Shown here piece after piece: positions 6,394 through 13,869 of a stretch of DNA of 20,683 nucleotides. Positions within the stretch are counted from its first letter, which is position 1, and every line of letters begins with the position of its first letter. Source of the DNA: JARRJY01 sp050116415 (GTDB lineage: Bacteria; Pseudomonadota; Gammaproteobacteria; UBA6429; Thiohalophilaceae); the NCBI GenBank assembly GCA_050116415.1, contig JASFOS010000028.1:1-20683 (forward strand), in the 5' to 3' direction. Made by a program: the position numbers and the translations under genes. Below the pieces are notes generated by a model, which saw nothing but the letters and a program-made list of their open reading frames with translations, did no database searches and had not been told where the DNA came from.

Positions 6394-8595
6394 ATGAAAC
6401 CATCAACAACTTCTTCATTTGATGACCGGGTTTATCTCGAGCAAGTCAGGTTATTATTTGCCGCGCTGCCCTTTTCATTACTGGCAACAATTTTTAATGC
6501 CAGCTTGCTGTGTGTCGTTTTATGGGTCGTGCTTCCCGAGCAGCTGCTTATTGGTTGGTACCTGCTGGTATTGATGATCAGCCTCGCACGCTACATAAAT
6601 TTCCGGCTTTTTAACAAACAGGTTTCTCAACTATCCGTTAACACCACATCATCCTGGGAAAAGAGCTTCTTGCTCGGCGCCGGCCTGTCAGCCCTGTTAT
6701 GGGGCTTGATACCGGTTTTTCTTTTTCCAAAGGATCTTGCTTACCAGGCAATAATCGCCTTTGTGATTGGTGGCATGGCTGCCGGCGCGGTTACCTCTTT
6801 ATCCTTCAGGCTAACCGCGGTAAGGCTGTATCTTTTTATTGTTGTTACCCCGTTGATCGTCCGTTTGCTGTCCGGCGCAAGCTATATCAGCATAGTGATG
6901 GGCATCATGGCCAGCATGTTCCTGGCCCTGTTATTAGTGACAACGCGGCGCCTTTATCAAAATACCGAACAAAACATTCTGCTCAGAATGCGCAGTGATG
7001 AAAAGGAAGATGCGTTACAAAAGAACATCCAGGCATTACAGTGTTTTCATACCATCACCTCTGATACTGACTCCACATTTGACAACAAGCTTGAACAGCT
7101 CCTGCAATTGGGCCTGCAGACCTTCAGGCTCGACATTGCTATCATCAGCCATATCAATCATGGCATCTATACCATTGAGCATATCGTGGGGCCAGAGGGA
7201 TGTCCTGGTGCGGGAACCAGGTTTAATTTTGATGATACCTATTGCTCACAAACATTTTTAGCTGATGCGCCCAGGGGTTTTCATCATGTTGGCCAGTCCA
7301 CGCTCGCCCGGCATCCCTGTTACGAAACTTTCAAACTGGAAGCATATATTGGCGCACCGATCTGGGTTAATGACAGTCGTTACGGCACCTTGAATTTTTC
7401 AAGCTCCAGGCCACGAAACGAACCTTTTAGTGAACATGAATTATCCTTGATGCAGTTGTTCGCCCAATGGATAGGTAATGAAATCGCCCGCACCGAGTCT
7501 GAAAGAAAACTGACCCAGTTTAAAAGCACGCTCGATATGATCAGTGACTGTGTGTTCATGTTCGACCCCGCCAGCTTGCGCTTTTTTTATGTCAACCAGG
7601 GTGCTGTCGAGCAGGTCGGTTACAGCAAGCAGGAATTACTCTGCATGACGCCGTTCGATCTCAAGCCCGAATTTGATGCCGCGAGCTTTTCAGCATTAAT
7701 CAAGCCGCTCGAAACGGGTGAACAAAGCCAGCTTCAGTTTGAAACACTACATCAACACAAAAACGGTTCCCTGGTTCCTGTTGAAATTTCATTGCAATAC
7801 GTCACCCCACCTGATGCATCACCACGTTACGTAACCCTGGCACGGGATATTACCGAGCGCAAACGCATTGATGAATTGAAGAGTGGGTTTATTTCAACGG
7901 TCAGCCATGAGTTACGTACGCCATTAACCTCGATACGTGGCGCGCTGGGTCTGCTTGTCTCCGGTGCGGTCGGAGAAAAAACGCCCGATAAAATGCAATC
8001 CATGCTTGAGATAGCCGATAACAATACCAAGCGCCTGCTGATATTAATCAACGATATTCTCGATTTACAGAAAATCGAGTCGGGGAACATGAGTTTCCAT
8101 TTCGACACCCTCGAGGTCATGCCCTTTATCGAACAGGCCATCAAGGAAAACAACGGTTATGCACAGGTACACGATGTCACTATCAAGCTGGTAGAGCAGC
8201 TTGATCATGGCTACATCTATGCGGACAAGGCACGACTGATGCAGGTCATGAACAACCTGATCTCCAACGCCGCCAAGTTTTCGCCCCGCGGGTCACAGAT
8301 AGAAATCGGGGTATCGCGCGTTGCCGGTAATATCCGGATCACCGTGACCGACCATGGTGCGGGCATACCTGAAGAATTTCACAACGAACTGTTCCAACGC
8401 TTCCGTCAATACGACTCATCCGATACCCGCCGGGTCGGTGGCACCGGGCTCGGCCTGTCGATCAGTAAAATGATCGTCGAGAAACACCACGGGCAAATTG
8501 GATTTACCTCCTCGCCGGGCCAGGGTTCCAGCTTCTATTTCGAGTTACAGGACTACACCCCCACGACTGCGCAAAAAATCACCAGCGATTTATAG
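6394..8595 (+). CDS. Membrane-bound sensor histidine kinase (6 TM, GAF, PAS, HisKA, HATPase)
   Basis: A 733-residue inner-membrane kinase. About six hydrophobic helices lie between 20 and 185, with hardly any periplasmic loop. A GAF domain follows (about 225-370), a PAS domain (about 375-490, ending in the usual DITERK linker), then HisKA with the phosphorylated H505 (STVSHELRTPLTS). The ATPase domain has an N box (MNNLISNAAKFS, 619-630), G1 (DHGAGIPEE) and G2 (GGTGLGLSI, 682-690). There is no fused receiver, so the free receiver upstream is the natural partner. The ATG at 6394 is chosen over a TTG at 6376; neither has a clear Shine-Dalgarno, which suggests low expression. The integral-membrane sensor resembles MASE-like modules that sense lipid-soluble or membrane signals; the ligand is unknown. 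Confidence 0.92.
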   Translation: MKPSTTSSFDDRVYLEQVRLLFAALPFSLLATIFNASLLCVVLWVVLPEQLLIGWYLLVLMISLARYINFRLFNKQVSQLSVNTTSSWEKSFLLGAGLSALLWGLIPVFLFPKDLAYQAIIAFVIGGMAAGAVTSLSFRLTAVRLYLFIVVTPLIVRLLSGASYISIVMGIMASMFLALLLVTTRRLYQNTEQNILLRMRSDEKEDALQKNIQALQCFHTITSDTDSTFDNKLEQLLQLGLQTFRLDIAIISHINHGIYTIEHIVGPEGCPGAGTRFNFDDTYCSQTFLADAPRGFHHVGQSTLARHPCYETFKLEAYIGAPIWVNDSRYGTLNFSSSRPRNEPFSEHELSLMQLFAQWIGNEIARTESERKLTQFKSTLDMISDCVFMFDPASLRFFYVNQGAVEQVGYSKQELLCMTPFDLKPEFDAASFSALIKPLETGEQSQLQFETLHQHKNGSLVPVEISLQYVTPPDASPRYVTLARDITERKRIDELKSGFISTVSHELRTPLTSIRGALGLLVSGAVGEKTPDKMQSMLEIADNNTKRLLILINDILDLQKIESGNMSFHFDTLEVMPFIEQAIKENNGYAQVHDVTIKLVEQLDHGYIYADKARLMQVMNNLISNAAKFSPRGSQIEIGVSRVAGNIRITVTDHGAGIPEEFHNELFQRFRQYDSSDTRRVGGTGLGLSISKMIVEKHHGQIGFTSSPGQGSSFYFELQDYTPTTAQKITSDL

Positions 8596-8624
8596 GGGTA
8601 TATAAAATAATTTATTAGTAGCCC

Positions 8625-8652
8625 TTGATATTTCTTATAGACCTACTATATT
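8625..8652 (+). promoter_or_regulatory. Sigma70-type promoter for the ABM-like gene
   Basis: TTGATA (8625-8630), a 16-nt spacer and TATATT (8647-8652). The -10 sits inside the palindrome TACTA-TAT-TAGTA (8644-8656), which could be an operator. The gene downstream has a very strong ribosome binding site. Confidence 0.55.
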
Positions 8653-8704
8653 AGTAAGTTATTAATTAGTGATTTTTTAACACTCTTAAAAGGAGGTAAT
8701 CGCC

Positions 8705-9154
8705 ATGTCTAACGGTTTAATTAATAACTTCCCTCATGATGGTGTGGTTACCATTAACCGCGTGATCCTGAAACCTGAATACAGCCTCGATGACCTGCAG
8801 GAGCGTGTCGCTTTTCTGTGTGAAAACGTCAAAACCTACCACTCCACAACCGGTTTCGTCGGCGGCTTTGTCTGCCTCAACAGCGGCGCAGTCTCCAATG
8901 AAGGCTCAACCATTGGTCAGCCGGTGGAAAGTGAACTCAAAGGTAAGGAAGCGTTGATCATCACCTTCTGGAACAGCTTTGAAGATCACGAGGAATCGCA
9001 CAAATCCGAAACCTTCCAGCCGCTGTTCAAGCAGGTACTGGAAGTTTGCGAAAACGGCAATGAAGAAATTGCTTATGAAATGCTCTGGTCAGGTGCCGCC
9101 TATTCGCCTGAACAAGCCGAAGCGGCACAGGCGGCAAAAGAACAAGCCGCTTAA
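8705..9154 (+). CDS. Small dimeric alpha/beta-barrel protein, ABM-like (function unknown)
   Basis: A 149-residue cytoplasmic protein whose pattern fits the antibiotic-biosynthesis-monooxygenase-like ferredoxin fold: a first strand (about 14-22, VVTINRVIL), a helix (28-45), a glycine-rich strand (50-60, GFVGGFVCLN), then ALIITFWNSFEDHEESHKS (83-101) leading into a helix. The W-N-S-F-E-D-H...H-K-S segment is characteristic of that family. Members include monooxygenases, heme-degrading proteins and many of unknown role; no cofactor site is evident. The tail (about 134-149) is an Ala/Gln/Glu-rich extension. AGGAGG lies 8 nt before the ATG, and the gene has its own promoter and terminator, implying separate and strong expression. 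It follows the kinase gene by 109 nt and could be its target, but that is a guess. Confidence 0.7.
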   Translation: MSNGLINNFPHDGVVTINRVILKPEYSLDDLQERVAFLCENVKTYHSTTGFVGGFVCLNSGAVSNEGSTIGQPVESELKGKEALIITFWNSFEDHEESHKSETFQPLFKQVLEVCENGNEEIAYEMLWSGAAYSPEQAEAAQAAKEQAA

Positions 9155-9174
9155 CCACATCGTCATGCTGATGA

Positions 9175-9205
9175 CAAAAAAGCGCGCCCTCGGCGCGCTT
9201 TTTTT
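9175..9205 (+). terminator. Rho-independent terminator after the ABM-like gene
   Basis: GCGCGCC (9182-9188) and GGCGCGC (9192-9198) form a GC-only stem with a CTC loop. An A-run precedes it and seven Ts follow. Confidence 0.9.
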
Positions 9206-9496
9206 ATTCTTTTATATTAAGACATCCTGTTTCTGTCTTTACTGTCCCAACCTCGCGGATACAGCGTTCAACATTTCGCACCTCGTTCTCGATAAACAAC
9301 TTGCACCTGCACCCTTCTCAAGTCTTAGAACTGTTCTAATTTTCTACGCCTGAAAGTTTACAAACCTGTAACAAATTTGGGTTCAGTCACGCTCGAGCCA
9401 CCCCCGTCACGACCGATATATATTCATAACTGATACTCGAATTAAGTATTAAACACGTACTCGTTAACATGTCATATTGTTCAAAGGATAGATAAC
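9206..9496 (+). other. Leader region of the Cache protein gene
   Basis: About 290 nt without a gene. It contains the perfect palindrome TTAGAAC-T-GTTCTAA (9325-9339), a CTGTAACAAATT stretch, and a weaker ATACT/AGTAT repeat near 9433-9449. No clear promoter hexamer pair was found. The ribosome binding site AAAGGAT lies just before the Cache gene. Confidence 0.45.
9325..9339. promoter_or_regulatory. Operator-like palindrome TTAGAAC-T-GTTCTAA
   Basis: Perfect 7-bp inverted repeat with a one-base centre, about 160 nt upstream of the secreted Cache gene. The regulator is unknown. Confidence 0.4.
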
Positions 9497-10060
9497 ATGA
9501 AATTAAAAACTCTCTTATCACTCGTCGCTTTCTGTTTCACTACCGCGTTTTCTGCAACAGCGATTGCAGAGGATGCACCGGAATCTGTTCATAAACTGGT
9601 GCCATCAATAAAAGACTGGGGTAACAATCCCGTCCTGATTGCAGCTGTAAACGCACAAAATGCCAAAGGTATGAGCCTTGATGATATCAAGGCCAAGGAT
9701 GCTACCTGGATAAAGACTACCGGTCTCGATAACTTTATGAAGAGCCTGATGAATAATGATGCGGCCAAGGAAATGAAAAACCTTGAACGCAGCAAACCCT
9801 TTTTCCTCGAAATCTTCCTGATGGATAACCAGGGCGCCAATGTCGCCATGACCAACAAGACTTCGGATTACTGGCAAGGTGACGAAGCCAAGTTCACTAA
9901 TGCTTATAAAGCTGGTGCCGGTGGTGTTGACATCAGTAAAGTCAAATTCGACAAAAGCAGCCAGGCCTATTTAGTGCAGGTCTCGGTTCCGGTAATGGAT
10001 GGTGGCAAGGCTATCGGTGCCATTTCTGTCGGCATCAACCTGGACGAGCTGGAAAAATAA
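9497..10060 (+). CDS. Secreted single Cache (PDC) domain protein
   Basis: A 187-residue exported protein. A signal peptide (MKLKTLLSLVAFCF..., about 1-24) is probably cleaved after TAIA. The mature part is a small helical region (about 30-100) followed by a Cache/PDC sensor fold: strand LEIFLMDNQGANVAMT (104-119), the hallmark T-S-D-Y-W-Q-G-D-E (122-130), and the closing strands YLVQVSVPVMDGGKAIGAI (158-176). Cache domains bind small ligands such as amino acids, organic acids or amines and are usually part of a transmembrane receptor; this one is free, with no membrane anchor or output domain. It lies 87 nt upstream of a chemoreceptor that has no Cache domain, so it may act as a separate ligand-binding partner. 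RBS AAAGGAT precedes the ATG. Confidence 0.85.
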   Translation: MKLKTLLSLVAFCFTTAFSATAIAEDAPESVHKLVPSIKDWGNNPVLIAAVNAQNAKGMSLDDIKAKDATWIKTTGLDNFMKSLMNNDAAKEMKNLERSKPFFLEIFLMDNQGANVAMTNKTSDYWQGDEAKFTNAYKAGAGGVDISKVKFDKSSQAYLVQVSVPVMDGGKAIGAISVGINLDELEK

Positions 10061-10066
10061 CGAACT

Positions 10067-10102
10067 GGAGTAGCGGCCACGCAAAGCGTCGGTCGCTGCT
10101 CC
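10067..10102 (+). repeat. Strong intercistronic hairpin between the Cache gene and the chemoreceptor gene
   Basis: GGAGTAGCGGCCACGC (10067-10082) pairs with the segment ending CGCTGCTCC (10086-10102) around an AAA loop. The stem is about 16 bp including two G-U pairs and one bulged C. No U-run follows (GATAAAG), so it is unlikely to be a full terminator. It could stabilise the upstream Cache message or cause partial termination, giving more Cache protein than receptor. Confidence 0.7.
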
Positions 10103-10147
10103 GATAAAGTAAGTACGTATTAATTTTTATAGATAAGGAAAATAACT

Positions 10148-11812
10148 ATGGCCTGGTTTAACAATCTCTCTTTTCGATTCAAACTGATGATCCCTTTAGG
10201 AGTACTGGCCGCGCTGATTATCTTCATGGCCCTAACCGCCCTCACTATCATTACTAACCTGGGGGAAACAACGCAGGAAGTGGCCAAGACTGACATTGAA
10301 GCACTGGACAACCTGCTGCAGGCCGATCGCGATCTTTATCAGGCCCTGGTCGCAGAACGCAGCATGATCTTTGTTGATGTAGAAAGTGAACAATTCAACA
10401 AGCTGACTGCATCACACGGGGAAAACGTACAACAGGCCCGCGATCGGATTGGCAAGTTTATGCAGATTGCCAGCGATGCTGGCTTTGCCGAATCACAGGA
10501 CATGCTGCCACTATTTGAATCCTATACCCAGAAGCGTGATCAATGGGAAGCATTGACCAACAAGATAGTCCAGCAACGCGCCAGTAATACTCGCTCAGGA
10601 CGAAACACGGCCATTGAAATGAGTTTTGGTAACTCTGCCAAGGCATTCACCGCCATGCGCGATATCATTGATATGCTCACCGAAAAGATGAAGGCTCGTG
10701 TTGAGGTCACTCAAAAGGCAAGTGAAGAAGAAGTAACGACATCGATCTTCGAAATGAGTATTCTTGTTCTGGTCGCCGTAGTGTTGTGTGGTTTTATGGC
10801 ATTCATTTTTCCCTCACTGATTACCCGCCCCATGCGCCAGCTTATTGGCCACGTGAACGATATTGCTGAAGGTGAAGGTGACCTGACGGCACGCCTGGAT
10901 GTCAACAGCCGCGATGAAATGGGGCAACTTGCCGAAGCATTTAACCGCTTCATCACCAACTTGCATGAAATCATTTCCCATGTTGCGGATTCCTCAACCC
11001 AGGTTTCCAATTCGAGTGAAGAGTTATCGCAGTCCTCGCAACAGACCAGTGAAATCGTCAGCCGCCAGCGCAACGAAACCGAACAGGTCGCAGCGGCCAT
11101 CAATGAAATGGCCGCCACCGTGCAGGAAGTTGCCAACAGTGCCAGCGAGGCAGCCAATGCAGCAGACCAGGCAGACAGGGAAGCGTCCGATGGTCGCCAG
11201 GTCGTTATGCAAACCATCGAAGCCATAGGCAACCTCGCCAGTGACGTTGAGCGTTCGTCCCAGGTCATCAATCGCCTCAAGGGAGAAAGTGAAAACATTG
11301 GCTCGGTACTTGATGTTATCAAGGGTATTGCAGAGCAGACTAACCTGCTGGCATTAAACGCCGCTATCGAAGCAGCGCGCGCCGGCGAACAGGGGCGTGG
11401 TTTTGCCGTGGTCGCCGACGAGGTGCGCACACTGGCGCAACGCACCCAGGAATCTACCCAGGAAATCGAACAGATGATCGAAGCCCTGCAGGTCGGCGCC
11501 AATGAAGCCGAGTCAGTCATGAGCGAAAGTCGCGAACGCGCTGAATCCACGGTGGAACAGGCGGGCCAGGCAGGTCATTCCCTGGAATCGATTACCCAAT
11601 CAGTCGCCACCATCCGCGATATGAACACCCAGATTGCCACCGCCTCGGAACAGCAATCGTCCGTCGCGAATGAACTCAACCGAAGCGTGACCACAATCCA
11701 CCAGGTTTCGGAAGAAAGCGAACAGCAGTCCAATAGTATGCTGTATGCCTGTAATGAGCTGGCGCAGATGGGAGAGCAATTACAGACCGTGGTTGGCCGT
11801 TTTAAAATTTGA
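10148..11812 (+). CDS. Methyl-accepting chemotaxis protein, HAMP-containing, helical periplasmic domain
   Basis: A 554-residue chemoreceptor. TM1 is about 13-35 and TM2 about 201-224. Between them is an all-helical periplasmic region of about 165 residues, resembling a four-helix-bundle sensor and showing no Cache strands. HAMP follows (about 222-275), then the cytoplasmic coiled coil with its conserved hairpin tip (E396-Q-T-N-L-L-A-L-N through V-A-D-E-V-R427) that binds CheA and CheW. Glutamine/glutamate pairs on both arms are candidate methylation sites. The C terminus is VVGRFKI with no CheR-tethering pentapeptide. AAGGA lies 8 nt before the ATG. It is probably co-transcribed with the secreted Cache protein. 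The ligand is unknown; sensing through the soluble Cache partner is inferred from gene order. Confidence 0.92.
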   Translation: MAWFNNLSFRFKLMIPLGVLAALIIFMALTALTIITNLGETTQEVAKTDIEALDNLLQADRDLYQALVAERSMIFVDVESEQFNKLTASHGENVQQARDRIGKFMQIASDAGFAESQDMLPLFESYTQKRDQWEALTNKIVQQRASNTRSGRNTAIEMSFGNSAKAFTAMRDIIDMLTEKMKARVEVTQKASEEEVTTSIFEMSILVLVAVVLCGFMAFIFPSLITRPMRQLIGHVNDIAEGEGDLTARLDVNSRDEMGQLAEAFNRFITNLHEIISHVADSSTQVSNSSEELSQSSQQTSEIVSRQRNETEQVAAAINEMAATVQEVANSASEAANAADQADREASDGRQVVMQTIEAIGNLASDVERSSQVINRLKGESENIGSVLDVIKGIAEQTNLLALNAAIEAARAGEQGRGFAVVADEVRTLAQRTQESTQEIEQMIEALQVGANEAESVMSESRERAESTVEQAGQAGHSLESITQSVATIRDMNTQIATASEQQSSVANELNRSVTTIHQVSEESEQQSNSMLYACNELAQMGEQLQTVVGRFKI

Positions 11813-11820
11813 TGCTCTAC

Positions 11821-11850
11821 AGGCAGGTGTGACTATCGGTACACCTGCCT
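11821..11850 (+). terminator. Hairpin after the chemoreceptor gene
   Basis: AGGCAGGTGT (11821-11830) and ACACCTGCCT (11841-11850) form a perfect 10-bp stem with a 10-nt loop, 8 nt past the stop codon. No T-run follows, so termination may be partial or the hairpin may protect the 3' end. Confidence 0.5.
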
Positions 11851-11944
11851 CCTGCCACGTTGCCATCCCTGCTGTTCAGCAATTTCACCTGTCCTGAATG
11901 TTGAGGCAATCTATGCCCTCATAAATTTCCCTGCTATTTGGTCA

Positions 11945-11950
11945 TATAAT
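11945..11950 (+). promoter_or_regulatory. Perfect -10 element (TATAAT) upstream of sat
   Basis: TATAAT occurs 127 nt before the chosen sat start, with no good -35 at 16-18 nt. A near-palindrome, TGAGGCA...TGCCCTCA (about 11901-11920), lies just upstream and might bind an activator. Confidence 0.4.
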
Positions 11951-12077
11951 AGTGGTGTATAGTGACTCCCCATTAAATTTTAGTTACCGGGCCACCTGTC
12001 TTTGATTCCTGGCCTTGGCAATCAATAAAAAATACCAAAGGTGCCTTCAACAGGTACGAACAACGAGGATGAAAAGG

Positions 12078-13268
12078 ATGATTAAACCAATCGGTTCTGA
12101 TGAACTCCAACCGCGCTACGTCTATGATGACGTCGAACATGACAAACTGAGCAAGGAAGCGGAATCACTGCCTTCCGTGGTGATCAGCTCACAGGCCGCG
12201 GGCAATGCCGTGATGATGGGCGGTGGTTACTTTAACCCGCTGAAAGGCTTCATGAACGTGGCCGATGCCATGGGTGCCGCCGAGAAAATGACGCTCACCG
12301 ACGGTTCCTTCTTCCCGGTTCCCGTGCTGTGTCTGCTCGAAGATATCAGCGCCATCAAGGATGCCAAGCGTATCGCACTGCGCGACCCCAACGTGGATGG
12401 TAATCCCGTGCTGGCGGTGATGGACGTGGAAGCCATCGAGGAAGTGTCTGATGAACAAATGAAAGTGATGACCGACAAGGTCTACCGCACCGATGACATG
12501 GAACACCCTGGCGTGGCCGCATTCAACAGCCAGGGCCGCATCGCGGTCTCCGGCCCGATCCAGGTCCTGAACTTCAGCTATTTCATCGACGAGTTCCCAG
12601 ACACCTTCCGCACCGCGGTCGAAATCCGCAACGAAATCGTTGAACGTGGCTGGAAAAAGGTGGTGGCCTTCCAGACCCGTAACCCGATGCACCTGGCCCA
12701 TGAAGAACTCTGTCACATGGCCATGGATCGTCTCGGTTGTGATGGCCTGGTGATCCACATGCTGCTGGGTAAACTGAAACCGGGTGATATCCCCGCCCCG
12801 GTACGTGATGCCGCGATCCGCAAGATGGTGGAACTGTATTTCCCACCTAACAGCGCCATGGTCACCGGTTACGGTTTCGACATGCTCTATGCCGGCCCTC
12901 GTGAAGCCGTGCTGCATGCCTATTTCCGCCAGAACATGGGCGCCACGCACTTCATTATCGGCCGTGACCATGCCGGTGTCGGCGATTACTACGGCGCGTT
13001 CGACGCCCAGACCATCTTCCATGACGAAGTGCCTGAAGGCGCACTGGACATCGAGATCTTCGAAGCGGATCACACCGCCTGGTCGAAGAAACTCAACAAG
13101 GTGGTGATGATGCGTGAAGCGCCGGACCATGAAAAAGAGGATTTCGTGCTGCTGTCTGGTACCAAGGTCCGTGAAATGCTGGGCCAGGGTATCGCGCCAC
13201 CGAAAGAGTTCTCGCGCCCTGAAGTCGCGCAAATTCTTATCGAGTATTACCAGGGGCTTGATAGTTAA
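12078..13268 (+). CDS. sat: ATP sulfurylase (sulfate adenylyltransferase), dissimilatory type
   Basis: A 396-residue homo-oligomeric ATP sulfurylase. In sulfur oxidisers it runs in the direction APS + PPi to sulfate + ATP, the last, energy-conserving step of sulfite oxidation. Motifs seen are Q199-T-R-N-P-M-H205-x-x-H208, the nucleotide-binding segment, and G295-R-D-H-A-G-V-G302. There is no fused APS kinase or CysN/CysD-like GTPase, and the length matches the purple-sulfur-bacterial enzymes. The ATG at 12078 (MIKPIGSDEL) is chosen because it fits the family N terminus and has GAGG 10 nt upstream; an in-frame ATG at 12015 has no support. It is separated from aprM by a terminator and 600 nt, so it is transcribed on its own. 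Its GC-ending codon use differs from aprBA downstream. Confidence 0.96.
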   Translation: MIKPIGSDELQPRYVYDDVEHDKLSKEAESLPSVVISSQAAGNAVMMGGGYFNPLKGFMNVADAMGAAEKMTLTDGSFFPVPVLCLLEDISAIKDAKRIALRDPNVDGNPVLAVMDVEAIEEVSDEQMKVMTDKVYRTDDMEHPGVAAFNSQGRIAVSGPIQVLNFSYFIDEFPDTFRTAVEIRNEIVERGWKKVVAFQTRNPMHLAHEELCHMAMDRLGCDGLVIHMLLGKLKPGDIPAPVRDAAIRKMVELYFPPNSAMVTGYGFDMLYAGPREAVLHAYFRQNMGATHFIIGRDHAGVGDYYGAFDAQTIFHDEVPEGALDIEIFEADHTAWSKKLNKVVMMREAPDHEKEDFVLLSGTKVREMLGQGIAPPKEFSRPEVAQILIEYYQGLDS

Positions 13269-13290
13269 GTTCTAGCCGAACTGAGCCTTG

Positions 13291-13319
13291 AAAAAGCCCG
13301 TCACCATGACGGGCTTTTT
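13291..13319 (+). terminator. Rho-independent terminator after sat
   Basis: AAAAAGCCCGTCA (13291-13303) and TGACGGGCTTTTT (13307-13319) form a perfect stem with a CCA loop, ending in a T-run. Symmetrical, so it could work on both strands. Confidence 0.92.
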
Positions 13320-13869
13320 GTTTTATACGCGATTTTTATGTATGGATTGATTTATTAAATAGACCTTTGGTTTTAAACAATGACCTGTAACGTGGCAGCG
13401 TCAAAACTAAGGATCTTCAAGGTTTTAAAGAACTTACACAGGGCCTAAAGTTGGCTGATAAGTTCGCATAAAATCAACTTATGGATATCAATGTAATACT
13501 ATGGTTTTTAAAAGAAAAATGGCTTTATTTTGGCTGCAAATCTCGCTAAGTTTACGTCCCTAGTTTATTAAGTAGAACAGGTAAAAAATATATAATACCT
13601 GGATAACTAAAACTAATAGAGTGATTGGGGGATGGATTCAGGCAGTTTCACACGTACTACCCGACCACTTTCTCAAGAACCCAAGTCCTTGTATTTTGCG
13701 TGTCAAAAAACAAGCTAATAACCGGTTTTAATTAACTAAAAACAACACTTTAGCGCAAAGATTATTAAGCAGCTTTGTTTATTGCAAAAAATCATTGATT
13801 AGATGCAGTAACCAGAATGAATAATAATCGCTAAAAATATAAAACTACCTTTAGGAGGTCAGCTTAATC
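13320..13869 (+). other. Long AT-rich leader region before aprM
   Basis: About 550 nt with no gene-like frame. It contains an inverted repeat ATAAGTT/AACTTAT (13458-13464 with 13476-13482), a promoter candidate with a flanking repeat (13568-13601), several A/T tracts, and a very strong ribosome binding site AGGAGG (13853-13858) 11 nt before the aprM ATG. It is clearly more AT-rich than sat. Confidence 0.5.
13568..13601 (+). promoter_or_regulatory. Candidate aprMBA promoter with an overlapping inverted repeat
   Basis: TTAAGT (13568-13573), a 17-nt spacer and a perfect TATAAT (13591-13596). CAGGTA (13578-13583) and TACCTG (13596-13601) are exact inverted repeats flanking the -10, so a protein bound there would control polymerase access. 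The start would be near 13603 with a leader of about 265 nt. Confidence 0.45.

Noticed and set aside
8979..9353. 124-codon plus-strand frame over the end of the ABM-like gene
   Set aside because: Out of frame with that gene, reads through its terminator, and is rich in Lys/Arg/Pro as a shadow frame.
9371..9427. Possible sigma28 -10-like ACCGATAT upstream of the Cache gene
   Set aside because: No TAAA-type -35 at the required distance.
10082..10108. Possible FliA (sigma28) promoter CAAAG...TCCGATAA before the chemoreceptor gene
   Set aside because: The match to TAAAG-N-GCCGATAA is imperfect with off spacing, and the bases are better explained by the strong hairpin at 10067-10102.
10711..11550. 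279-codon minus-strand frame opposite the chemoreceptor
   Set aside because: Ser/Ala-rich low-complexity shadow of the MCP coiled coil.
12189..13232. 347-codon minus-strand frame opposite sat
   Set aside because: Mirror frame of sat, rich in His, Val and Gly as expected from reverse reading; no start signal or domain.
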